The position numbers and the translations under genes are program-made. The notes under the pieces are model-generated. The model was not told the origin of the DNA. It worked only from the letters and a program-made list of their open reading frames with translations, and did not search any database. This document shows positions 1 through 6,237 of a DNA stretch of 8,553 bases, in pieces (within the stretch, counting starts at the first letter, position 1; each line of letters starts with the position of its first letter). Source of the DNA: Spirochaetota bacterium (GTDB taxonomy: Bacteria > Spirochaetota > Spirochaetia > DSM-27196 > PWMO01); the NCBI GenBank assembly GCA_009908925.1, contig JAAAOH010000257.1, forward strand, positions 1 through 8,553. The letters run 5' to 3'.

Positions 1-759
1 CAGAAGGACGAGCGAAACATCCCGCTTCAGAAAGTCGGCGTGAAGAATCTGCGCTACCCGGTGACCGTCCTGGACAAACAGACGGGCACGCAGCCGACGA
101 TCGCCACGGTGGACATTTTTGCAAGCCTTCCGCACCACTACAAAGGCACTCACATGAGCCGCTTTATCGAGGTGTTCAATAATCACTACACCGACATCCA
201 GATGCCTACCTTTCTCGACATGCTCGAGGAGGTGCGCGAGGCGGTCGAGGCGGAGGCGGCGTACTCGGAGGTATCGTTTCCGTATTTCATGAAGAAGCAG
301 GCACCGGTGAGCGGGCAGACAAGCATCATGTCCTACACCTGTAAGTACATCGGTTCGGTCTCCGACCACGAGCGACGGTTCTACGTGGGCATCGAAGCCC
401 CGGTACAGACCGTTTGCCCCTGCTCGCGGGAGATCTCCAGCCGCGGCGCACACAACCAGCGCGGCACGGTGAACGTGATGGTCAAGCTCGGCCCGTTCTT
501 CTGGATCGAGGACGTCATCGATATCATAGAGAGTTCTGCCTCGTCGGGACTCTATACACTCCTCAAACGCGAGGATGAGCGCTACGTAACCGAGACCGCC
601 TACGACAACCCGGTCTTCGTCGAGGACCTGGTGCGCGAGGTGAGCGTGCGGATCGAGGAGCTCGATCACTTCCCCTGGTTCAGCGTGGAAGCGGAGAACG
701 CGGAGAGCATTCACAATCATGAGGCCTACGCCTACGTGGAGCGAGGAAGCGATGAGTGA
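1..759 (+). CDS. folE2: GTP cyclohydrolase FolE2 (type IB), 5'-truncated by the window
   Basis: FolE2 converts GTP to 7,8-dihydroneopterin triphosphate, the first step of folate (and often queuosine) synthesis, in the cytoplasm. The frame is open from base 1, and the first codons already read a FolE2 N-terminal signature (DERNIPLQKVGVKNLRYPV), so the GTG at 40 is internal and the real start lies upstream. In window codons, the conserved CPCSREIS motif has cysteines at 139 and 141, GAHNQRG has His151, and the C-terminus carries the family's WFSVEAEN and ESIHNHEAYA segments. These include residues of the metal/active site in characterised FolE2 proteins. The 252 visible residues are close to full family length, so only a few dozen are missing. 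The gene overlaps purH1 by 8 nt (ATGAGTGA), suggesting translational coupling. FolE2 is sequence-unrelated to FolE1 and in some bacteria is Zur-regulated; the promoter is not visible here, so that cannot be tested. Confidence 0.96.
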   Translation, partial: QKDERNIPLQKVGVKNLRYPVTVLDKQTGTQPTIATVDIFASLPHHYKGTHMSRFIEVFNNHYTDIQMPTFLDMLEEVREAVEAEAAYSEVSFPYFMKKQAPVSGQTSIMSYTCKYIGSVSDHERRFYVGIEAPVQTVCPCSREISSRGAHNQRGTVNVMVKLGPFFWIEDVIDIIESSASSGLYTLLKREDERYVTETAYDNPVFVEDLVREVSVRIEELDHFPWFSVEAENAESIHNHEAYAYVERGSDE

Positions 760-1450
760 GCAGTACCGTGTAGCATCGACTCCGGACCGGATCCCGATTC
801 GCCGGGTCATCGTCAGTGTCGCCGACAAGAGCAATCTGGAGGCTCTGGCGCAAGGCATTCTGGCGGTCAACCCGGACGTGGTCTTCTACTCCACCGGCGG
901 CACCTATGCTCGCCTTGCCGAGCTTCTCGGAAGCCGGACCGCGCGTAATCTCGTTTCCATCTCTGAGTACACCGGGCAAGAGGAGATGGCCGGGGGGCTC
1001 GTGAAAACCCTCGACTTCCGGATTTACCTCGGACTGCTTGCCGACGCGGAGAACGCGGAACACATGCGCCATCTTCAGGAAGCGGGTGCAGTCGCTTTCG
1101 ATATGACGGTTGTAAACCTCTATCCATTCTCGCGGCAGGTTGCCGAGAATCCCCACGATCTCGAAGGAGCCCGACAGAACATCGACATCGGCGGGCCGAC
1201 GCTGATTCGCGCCTCTGCAAAGAACTTTCTTCGGGTCGCGCCGGTGTGCAATCCCGACAGTTACGGCGCTCTTGTCGAAGAGTTGCGGGAAAGCAGCGGC
1301 ACTCTGGGCCTTGCAACGCGCTTTCGGCTCGCACGCGAGGCGTTCTCGCATACCGCCCACTACGATACCGGTATCAGCACATGGTTCGACAGCCACAGCG
1401 ACATTTCTCTCGATACGGTCTACACCCTGACTCGCACACCAACGGAGTGA
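752..1450 (+). CDS. purH1: Stand-alone IMP cyclohydrolase (N-terminal half of PurH)
   Basis: IMP cyclohydrolase closes FAICAR to IMP, the last step of de novo purine synthesis. The 232-residue product covers only the MGS-like domain of PurH: VSVADKSNLEALAQGIL near the N-terminus, STGGTYARLAELLG, EYTGQEEMAGG, VKT at 84-86, VVNLYPF (Asn122, Tyr124), IDIGGPT (Asp145) and RASAKN (Lys157). It ends just after the AFSHTAHYDTGISTWF segment, where bifunctional PurH enters its linker. The start at 752 is preferred over ATG 719 because GAGGAA sits just upstream and the start overlaps the folE2 stop. The lysines and the Asp/Asn corresponding to known ATIC active-site residues are kept, but the usual KTLHP..H motif reads KTLDFRIY. 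The stop is a TGA at 1448-1450, in frame with purH2 and separated from it by one codon. Alternative: an interrupted purH; the purH2 Shine-Dalgarno argues against this. Confidence 0.9.
   Translation: MSEQYRVASTPDRIPIRRVIVSVADKSNLEALAQGILAVNPDVVFYSTGGTYARLAELLGSRTARNLVSISEYTGQEEMAGGLVKTLDFRIYLGLLADAENAEHMRHLQEAGAVAFDMTVVNLYPFSRQVAENPHDLEGARQNIDIGGPTLIRASAKNFLRVAPVCNPDSYGALVEELRESSGTLGLATRFRLAREAFSHTAHYDTGISTWFDSHSDISLDTVYTLTRTPTE
1444..1450 (+). promoter_or_regulatory. Shine-Dalgarno site of purH2 overlapping the purH1 stop
   Basis: GGAGTGA ends 3 nt before the ATG at 1454; its GGAG core is 6 nt from the start codon. The same bases encode the last residues and TGA stop of purH1. A ribosome terminating on purH1 would be placed for immediate reinitiation on purH2. 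This site decides the purH2 start and is the main evidence that the TGA separates two real genes. Confidence 0.7.
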
Positions 1451-1453
1451 CGG

Positions 1454-2704
1454 ATGAGCAAAGATAAGCTCTCGGCGATGTACAGACAGATACACCCAGA
1501 CCTCTTCCCGCGGATGATGGAACTATCCTTCTACGACAATCAGCAGCGACAGACGCTCATCTACGAGAAAGTCGACTGGGTGGTCGACGGCGAGCGCAAG
1601 GGGCTGCGCTATGGAGAGAACCCGGACCAGGAAGCCGCACTGTATCGTCTTCAGAACGGTAACCTCTGCCTCGGAGAAGTGGAGTGTATTCAATCGGGAC
1701 AGCACCTGGCGTCCGATGTCGAGCTTCTGCAATCCGGAAAACATCCGGGCAAAATCAACATCACCGATGCGGACGCGGCGCTGAACATTCTCCGATACTT
1801 CGATGATGGCCCCGCCGTCGCCATCATCAAGCACAACAACCCCTGCGGCGTGGCCGTCGGTGGAACCGTGGCAGAGGCCTACGCCCGCGCCTTCGATGCC
1901 GACCGCATCGCGGCGTTCGGCGGCGCTGTGGGGGTGAACGGGCCGGTGGACGAGGAAACAGCACGACGCATCGCCTCGCACTACACGGAGGTTGTGGTTG
2001 CGCCCTCCTACACCGACGCGGCGCTCGCGGTGTTCACCGAGCGCAAGAACCTCCGGGTGTTGCGTATCGCGAATATGGACCGCCTTTCCGCCTTCGTGGG
2101 TACGCGGGTGGTGGACCTGCATTCCCTCATGGACGGTGGCGTCATCGTGCAGTGGTCCGCCGTTCCGACACTGCCCGACGTCCAGCATATGGAACCCGCC
2201 CGCACCGAGCATAAAGGTACTGAGCATGTGGTCCGCCGCGCGCCGACACCGTCGGAGGCTCGCGACCTGCGGATGGCATGGATCGTGGCTGGCGCTGTGA
2301 CCAGCAATACAATCGTGTATGTGCGCGATGGCGTCACGGTCGGAATCGGTACCGGGGAACAGGACCGCGTCGGCGCCGCGGAGATTGCACGCGACAAGGC
2401 CCTGCGAAAGGGGCTCGAGCGGGAGGCGTGGCGGCTCCACGGCGCTTCGTTCTCCGAGCTGGATGAAAGCGCCGCGGCGGAGGTCCGTCGAGTGGTTGAT
2501 GACGACTGCGGCGGGCTCAAAGGGGCGGCCATGGCCTCCGACGGATTCTTTCCGTTTCGTGACGGGCTCGATGTCGGTGTTGCCTGCGGCGTTACGGCGG
2601 TCATACAGCCCGGCGGGTCGCTGCGGGACTGGGAAGTGATCGAGGCCTGCAACGAGCAGAACGTGGCGATGGTCTTCACCGGCCAGCGCGCGTTCAAGCA
2701 TTGA
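1454..2704 (+). CDS. purH2: Stand-alone AICAR formyltransferase (C-terminal half of PurH)
   Basis: AICAR transformylase moves the formyl group of 10-formyl-THF onto AICAR, giving FAICAR for the cyclohydrolase. The 416-residue product holds the AICARFT domain: LRYGENPDQ at 51-59, ITDADAALNILRYF, the catalytic-type IKHNNPCG (Lys126, His127), DRIAAFGG, EVVVAPSYTDAAL, SLMDGGVIVQ, SNTIVYVRDG, GEQDRVGAAEIARDKA, ASDGFFPFRDG (from Ser362) and the C-terminal AVIQPGGSLRDWEVIEAC and MVFTGQRAFKH. The roughly 50 residues before LRYGENP look like the linker region of bifunctional PurH. From LRYGENP to the end is about 366 residues, somewhat longer than the matching part of E. coli PurH, the extra sequence lying partly around 200-260. 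The start at 1454 has a Shine-Dalgarno at 1444. It is probably cotranslated with purH1, so the two may form a complex equivalent to ATIC; this is inference. Confidence 0.93.
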   Translation: MSKDKLSAMYRQIHPDLFPRMMELSFYDNQQRQTLIYEKVDWVVDGERKGLRYGENPDQEAALYRLQNGNLCLGEVECIQSGQHLASDVELLQSGKHPGKINITDADAALNILRYFDDGPAVAIIKHNNPCGVAVGGTVAEAYARAFDADRIAAFGGAVGVNGPVDEETARRIASHYTEVVVAPSYTDAALAVFTERKNLRVLRIANMDRLSAFVGTRVVDLHSLMDGGVIVQWSAVPTLPDVQHMEPARTEHKGTEHVVRRAPTPSEARDLRMAWIVAGAVTSNTIVYVRDGVTVGIGTGEQDRVGAAEIARDKALRKGLEREAWRLHGASFSELDESAAAEVRRVVDDDCGGLKGAAMASDGFFPFRDGLDVGVACGVTAVIQPGGSLRDWEVIEACNEQNVAMVFTGQRAFKH

Positions 2705-2754
2705 CGGCGCGACCGGGAGCGCCAAGAGCAGGCGGCGGAAGGAGAGAAGCTGTC

Positions 2755-3120
2755 ATGAATGAGCTGGTACCACGCGAGAAACTGGAGCGACAGGGGATGA
2801 CGGGGATCGTCAGCAGTGCCTCCGGCCTGGGGCTCCTGCTCCTGCGGGGGCTCACGCAGTTCGGCGCCGGGTTGTCTCTGCCCGGGCTCATCGTCGGCGG
2901 GGTTCTCACCGTGGCGGGGCTCGGCCTGTCCTCGGGCAAAAAGGCGGATCGCATCGGCGGAACGGTCATTGCCGGAGGCGGCCTGCTCACCGCGGTTGCC
3001 TCGTTGCCGCTGGTCGGCGGACTGGCGTCGGGGCTGATGTGGCTCGGCGGTCTCGGTCTCCTCGGGACCGGGGTCGTGAACATCTTCCGCTTCGTTCGTG
3101 GGCTCAGGGCCCGGAGGTAA
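2755..3120 (+). CDS. Small glycine/leucine-rich membrane protein, function unknown
   Basis: I do not recognise a named family. The 121-residue product has a short charged N-terminus (MNELVPREKLERQG), then is hydrophobic nearly to the end, with likely membrane segments near 36-58, 68-87 and 89-111, and finishes in a basic tail (RFVRGLRARR). I count 27 glycines and 25 leucines, about 43% of residues, with GG pairs at 48, 68, 74-76, 88 and 98. Glycine at this density favours close helix packing, as in glycine-zipper proteins. The start at 2755 is preferred over the TTG at 2701 because GGAAGGAGAG lies just upstream at 2737-2746 and the 18 extra residues would be a proline/arginine-rich leader. 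It follows purH2 by 50 nt and precedes the lapA-like gene by 7 nt. The three following genes look like an envelope module. Topology is inferred by eye. Confidence 0.75.
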   Translation: MNELVPREKLERQGMTGIVSSASGLGLLLLRGLTQFGAGLSLPGLIVGGVLTVAGLGLSSGKKADRIGGTVIAGGGLLTAVASLPLVGGLASGLMWLGGLGLLGTGVVNIFRFVRGLRARR

Positions 3121-3127
3121 GTGCGGC

Positions 3128-3406
3128 ATGCCGTGGAAACTGATTGTCTTTCTGGTCGTAGTGGGTCTGATTCTCGCCTTCGTGGGCTTCAACGCGGCCA
3201 ATGTCTCCGACGTCTCCTTCGGATTCTACCGCTTCGACGACGTACCCATCTTCATCAGCCTGTTCGTCGCCTTCTTTCTTGGCGTTCTCGTGACGCTCCC
3301 GTTCACGTTTCGCCGCCGCTCAACGCGTGCTCGGAAACAGCCGAAAAAGGAAGTGGGAGGGGACGGCGCCCGGGATGAGAACGAACCAGAGCACTCACAG
3401 GTCTGA
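3128..3406 (+). CDS. LapA/DUF1049-type inner-membrane protein
   Basis: This 92-residue protein has the LapA (DUF1049) layout: a short N-terminus running directly into helix 1 (residues 3-21), a conserved-type FN..NVSDVSFGFY loop (21-34), a DVPIFISLF second helix (about 39-61), and a cytoplasmic RRRSTRARKQPKK basic stretch followed by an acidic tail. E. coli LapA works with LapB in lipopolysaccharide-assembly control at the inner membrane; many spirochaetes lack classical LPS, so that role should not be assumed here. The start at 3128 has a clean GGAGGT at 3113-3118 lying over the end of the previous gene; the frame is open back to a GTG at 3098 but those extra residues overlap the upstream gene and add nothing recognisable. 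It overlaps the next gene by 32 nt. The family call is good, the function uncertain. Confidence 0.82.
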   Translation: MPWKLIVFLVVVGLILAFVGFNAANVSDVSFGFYRFDDVPIFISLFVAFFLGVLVTLPFTFRRRSTRARKQPKKEVGGDGARDENEPEHSQV

Positions 3407-4583
3407 CGCGCTGAGGCGCGTAACACGAGCACAGCCAACGACGGTGTTCGCGCTCGGCGTTGCACTCCTGACACTACTGCTCACCACACCACTCGCGGTC
3501 GCCCAGGATGCAGGTGATTCCGGTACGGGTCGCCCCACGGACGCCGAGCGCTCCGGCCGCCCCGAGCAACGCGAATCCGCTCGCACCGACTTCCCGGAGC
3601 TTCAGAATCGACTGGCCGCGGAAGATCTATCCGAGGCGGAACGTCTCGAGCTCATGAAGACTGCCGCGGACCGCGCTCCGACCGTTTCTGCCGCGCTCGA
3701 TGTGCTCAGCACCCACCTTGATCGACTGAGCGGACCCCGCCGGGCAGCGGCGGTGGCAGCCGCTGCCGAACTCCATGCTCTTCGAGGTGATCTCGAAAGC
3801 GCCGCCGATTCCTATGCGGAGGCAGCCGGGATCGCGGCGATCGGGGAGGCCGCCGCGGCGCGCTATCGGCTCGAGGAGGCCACCATCCGGCTCGAGATGG
3901 GGGAGGTGGATTCGGCGTCACGTCTTGCCGAAGGGGTGGTCGGCGACTCCCGGGATCCGCGCATTCAGCGACGTGCCGCGCTGTTGCAGGCCCGCGCGCG
4001 TTCGGCTGCCGGAGATACCGAGGCAGCATTCGATCTCACACGCACACTCTCGGAGGCGGAACACGCTCCGACACTCAAGCCGGCAACGCTGCTCTTCCTC
4101 TATCGGCTTGCGCGTCGGCTCGAGCGGGCCGGTGAGGCGGAGCGCGCGCGGAGGCTGCTTTCGGAGCTCTATCCGGACAGCCCGGAGATGATGCTGGTCT
4201 CGGGGGGAAGCGAGGTAAGCGGGTTTCCCGGCCCCTCGGCATTCCTCGGTGCCGATGCGCTGACGCCACCAGCCGACGCGACTGACAGCGCGGAGGCGGG
4301 CTCCGCCGTGGCGAACGCGACCGGGGCGGCCTCGGCTGCTGACGGCGCCGGTTCCGGGGGTGAGCCACGGGGAGTACAGGTTGGTTCGTTCAAGAGCATG
4401 GAGAACGCCCGTGACATGCGCCGGGAGATGTCGTCGGCCGGCTTCACCGCGGAAATCGTGGATGCCCCGGGGAGCGAGTTCCACCGCGTGATTATCGCTG
4501 TGCCCGAAGGCAGCGATCCTCAGCGACTCCTTATCAGACTCAAGGAAGAGGGTTTCGAGGGCTTCCTCGTCTTCGACGAGTAG
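3375..4583 (+). CDS. Secreted TPR-like protein with C-terminal SPOR domain
   Basis: SPOR domains bind glycan strands stripped of stem peptides and usually bring proteins to division or remodelling sites in the periplasm. This 402-residue protein has a signal sequence: basic n-region to about residue 20, hydrophobic core 23-38 and an AVA|QD cleavage site after 43, although an uncleaved anchor is possible. Residues about 60-275 are Ala/Glu/Arg-rich helices in a TPR-like pattern (for example LHALRGDLESAADSYAEAAG). A low-complexity Ala/Ser/Gly linker runs about 290-330. The SPOR domain fills 331-402: GVQVGSFKSMENARDMRREM, AGFTAEIV, HRVIIAVPEG, LKEEGFEGFLVF. The start at 3375 has GGGAGGGGA upstream, keeps the n-region basic and overlaps the lapA-like gene by 32 nt; ATG 3327 would add 16 uncharacteristic residues. 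The stop lies 8 nt from that of the convergent lipoprotein. Partner enzymes are not visible. Confidence 0.85.
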   Translation: MRTNQSTHRSDALRRVTRAQPTTVFALGVALLTLLLTTPLAVAQDAGDSGTGRPTDAERSGRPEQRESARTDFPELQNRLAAEDLSEAERLELMKTAADRAPTVSAALDVLSTHLDRLSGPRRAAAVAAAAELHALRGDLESAADSYAEAAGIAAIGEAAAARYRLEEATIRLEMGEVDSASRLAEGVVGDSRDPRIQRRAALLQARARSAAGDTEAAFDLTRTLSEAEHAPTLKPATLLFLYRLARRLERAGEAERARRLLSELYPDSPEMMLVSGGSEVSGFPGPSAFLGADALTPPADATDSAEAGSAVANATGAASAADGAGSGGEPRGVQVGSFKSMENARDMRREMSSAGFTAEIVDAPGSEFHRVIIAVPEGSDPQRLLIRLKEEGFEGFLVFDE

Positions 4584-4591
4584 GCGGCGGC

Positions 4592-6166
4592 TCAGGCGCC
4601 GTCCGAACCGTCCTCCGCAGCGGCCTGTGACGCCCCACCATCATCATCATCATCTTCTTCGAGCTCTTCGGTCTGCTCCAGCGTGATTGTCTCGTTGCTT
4701 GTAGGCTCAACTCCGTTGACGCGCACGCGCGCAGGCGTAAGCTCGAGGCGGCGCACGATGCGCTGCTCGGTCCGATTCTCCGAGTAGGAGAAGGCGTAGG
4801 TGCGGTTCTCGACGACGAGCCCGTTGCTGTTGATGATTTTGAGCCGGAGCACGTCACGGTCGAGGCGGTAGGCCGCGAATCCCCCTTCGAGCTTTTCATC
4901 CCCGGTGCGCATGGTGAAACGGGGAGAGGCGAAGAAGATCTCCATTCCACTGTCATTGCTGTAGAGCCCCTGGAGGTCTGCGTCGGTAGACCGGGCAGGG
5001 TCGGGCCCTGAGGTGAGCAGGGTATCGCGGAGGCCTTGCGTGAGCTTGCGGTAGGTCCCGTTCCAGTTCTCCGCATCTTCCATTCGAAGCGAGACACGGT
5101 CGATGGCGGCCACCGAAATGGAGATTTGCCGGCGAATGTTCTCCAGGGACTCGTTGCGCACGTTCACCCAGACACCGGGACCGGCGCGGTAGATGGTCTT
5201 GTGGGAATCCATCCAGATGTAGGACTCGAGCGTTTCGCCGCCGTGAAACGTTATACGCTCATCGGCCGGATCGAAGAAGATGATCTCCCCCGCGGGCTCG
5301 GTAGCGTCCTCTCCCACTGACCGATACCAGGGACCGGCAAGGAACTGTTCGAATCCGTCGACGTCTCCCTGGTAGAGCTCGCTCAACTGTTCCTCTTCGA
5401 TTCGGCTCCCTGGAATGGATTCGGTGCTCGTCTGAACGTAGGAGTCCTCCGCCTGTCGCCAGAAATGGGTGTGCTTCACCAGGTCGAGCATGTTCTCCGA
5501 TTCGGAGTCACGACGGTAGACGACGATGGGGAAGCTCTGACCGCTGGTTTGTACAGCCTGATAGGCCTCCGAGCGCTCGGCTTCCTCGATCTCGATACTG
5601 GCATCGCTCGTAAAGGATGCGATGCTGCGGTAACGTAGCCCGAACCCGCCGAAGGCCGAGGTTCGCTTGAAAACATCGAGGGTCTGATGGCCGTCGTTGT
5701 TCATGCCGAACGCGACAATCTCCAGATCGTGATCCCCGGTGAGGTCTTTTGTGTAGAGGGCAAAGGTGCGAACGTTCGTGGCCTGCGTGGTGCCTTCCCA
5801 CGCCGGAACGTAGGAGTTGCGGATGCTGTCAAAATCCGCAACGAGCACGTGGATGCGGTCTTCGGAATCGTCGCGGCGTTTGAAGACGATAATCTGCTCG
5901 TCCGCCTGATCCACGTCGAGGTTGATATCGATGGCCTGGGAGGGAACCGCGTCCTCCGACATGCGGACCTTCACGTCGGTGGCGACGTCCGTGTTGCGAA
6001 TCGAAAGCGAGGGCTGCCCCCGCGAGGCCAGCGTTATGCCTTCTCCGGCCTCCGGAACGACGACCTGATTCGTCTCGACCCGTGGCGGGGGCTCGCGCTC
6101 CTCCGCACAGCCGGCGAGCACGAGCACGGCCATTGTTGCGAAAACCGAAATACGGTACAGTTTCAT
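4592..6166 (-). CDS. Tp0751 (pallilysin)-like lipoprotein with FG-GAP-like N-terminal region
   Basis: This 524-residue protein begins with a lipoprotein signal (MKLYRISVFATMAVLVLAGC), lipobox LAGC and lipidated Cys20. Residues about 80-240 look like an FG-GAP/VCBS-type beta-propeller segment: QADEQIIVFKR, VLVADFDSIRN, then DLTGDHDLE at 141-149 and NNDGHQTLDVFK. Residues about 274-372 resemble the C-terminal lipocalin-like domain of T. pallidum Tp0751 as I recall it: LAGPWY (Trp280), IIFFDPADERITF, DSHKTIY, RNESLENIRRQISI and WNGTY (Trp368). A second beta-rich region (GLYSNDSGMEIFF, GGFAAYRLDRDVLRLK) follows, then an acidic tail with five consecutive aspartates. The position of the HEVIH motif of Tp0751 reads IDRVSL here, so no HEXXH metalloprotease site exists. 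Tp0751 has been described as a host-binding adhesin; a role here is unknown. The frame is open 102 codons upstream of 6166, but only Met at 6166 gives a signal peptide. No Shine-Dalgarno is visible. Confidence 0.82.
   Translation of the reverse strand: MKLYRISVFATMAVLVLAGCAEEREPPPRVETNQVVVPEAGEGITLASRGQPSLSIRNTDVATDVKVRMSEDAVPSQAIDINLDVDQADEQIIVFKRRDDSEDRIHVLVADFDSIRNSYVPAWEGTTQATNVRTFALYTKDLTGDHDLEIVAFGMNNDGHQTLDVFKRTSAFGGFGLRYRSIASFTSDASIEIEEAERSEAYQAVQTSGQSFPIVVYRRDSESENMLDLVKHTHFWRQAEDSYVQTSTESIPGSRIEEEQLSELYQGDVDGFEQFLAGPWYRSVGEDATEPAGEIIFFDPADERITFHGGETLESYIWMDSHKTIYRAGPGVWVNVRNESLENIRRQISISVAAIDRVSLRMEDAENWNGTYRKLTQGLRDTLLTSGPDPARSTDADLQGLYSNDSGMEIFFASPRFTMRTGDEKLEGGFAAYRLDRDVLRLKIINSNGLVVENRTYAFSYSENRTEQRIVRRLELTPARVRVNGVEPTSNETITLEQTEELEEDDDDDGGASQAAAEDGSDGA
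4640..4654. repeat. (ATC)x5 trinucleotide run encoding Asp5 in the lipoprotein tail
   Basis: Five perfect ATC units on the plus strand read as five GAT aspartate codons in the minus-strand lipoprotein, just after ELEE and before GG. Length change by slippage would keep the frame and only alter the number of acidic residues, so this is not an on/off phase switch. Confidence 0.8.
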
Positions 6167-6172
6167 GGTCGC

Positions 6173-6201
6173 ATTATCACTGTTTTGAGCACTTTTTTGA
6201 A
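6173..6201 (-). promoter_or_regulatory. Probable promoter of the lipoprotein gene
   Basis: Read on the minus strand there is a -10-like GATAAT (plus 6173-6178, preceded by T) and a -35-like TTCAAA (plus 6196-6201) with exactly 17 nt between them. The -10 ends only 6 nt before the ATG at 6166, so transcription would begin at or next to the start codon. A better -35 word, TTGACT (plus 6203-6208), is 24 nt from the -10 and is too far for a normal sigma-70 promoter. The 71-nt region also has to serve guaB on the other strand, for which I see no convincing promoter. Confidence 0.45.
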
Positions 6202-6213
6202 GAGTCAATCTTC
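6199..6213. repeat. Small inverted repeat in the lipoprotein/guaB divergent region
   Basis: GAAGA-GTCAA-TCTTC has perfect 5-nt arms around a 5-nt centre, lying upstream of both divergent genes and touching the proposed -35 of the lipoprotein promoter. The size could fit a regulator half-site pair, but arms this short arise by chance. Confidence 0.25.
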
Positions 6214-6237
6214 GGGATCCCCCGGGAGGCCGCGCGA

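Noticed and set aside
40..759. folE2 starting at the GTG at 40
   Set aside because: Conserved FolE2 sequence reads through from base 1, so this GTG is an internal valine.
1448..1450. TGA between the PurH halves as a selenocysteine codon
   Set aside because: PurH has no known selenocysteine at the linker, and an SD plus ATG follows immediately. I see no convincing hairpin just downstream, though I could not fold it.
1523..2725. Long open frame on the minus strand opposite purH2 (400 codons), and a similar one at 2008-3201
   Set aside because: Opposite strand of clear AICARFT coding sequence; GC-rich codon use keeps the mirror frames open. Their translations show no family motifs, and Arg/Pro/His-rich composition is typical of shadows.
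4585..4601. CGGCG-7 nt-CGCCG hairpin at the convergent junction as a terminator
   Set aside because: Only 5 bp, no T-run on either side, and mostly inside coding sequence.
6203..6208. TTGACT (minus strand) as the -35 of the lipoprotein promoter
   Set aside because: It is 24 nt from the GATAAT -10; the weaker TTCAAA at 17 nt fits better.
6214..6229. GGGATCCC and CCCGGG palindromes before guaB as an SD-masking hairpin
   Set aside because: The arms overlap and the loop would be too small to mask GGGAGG stably.
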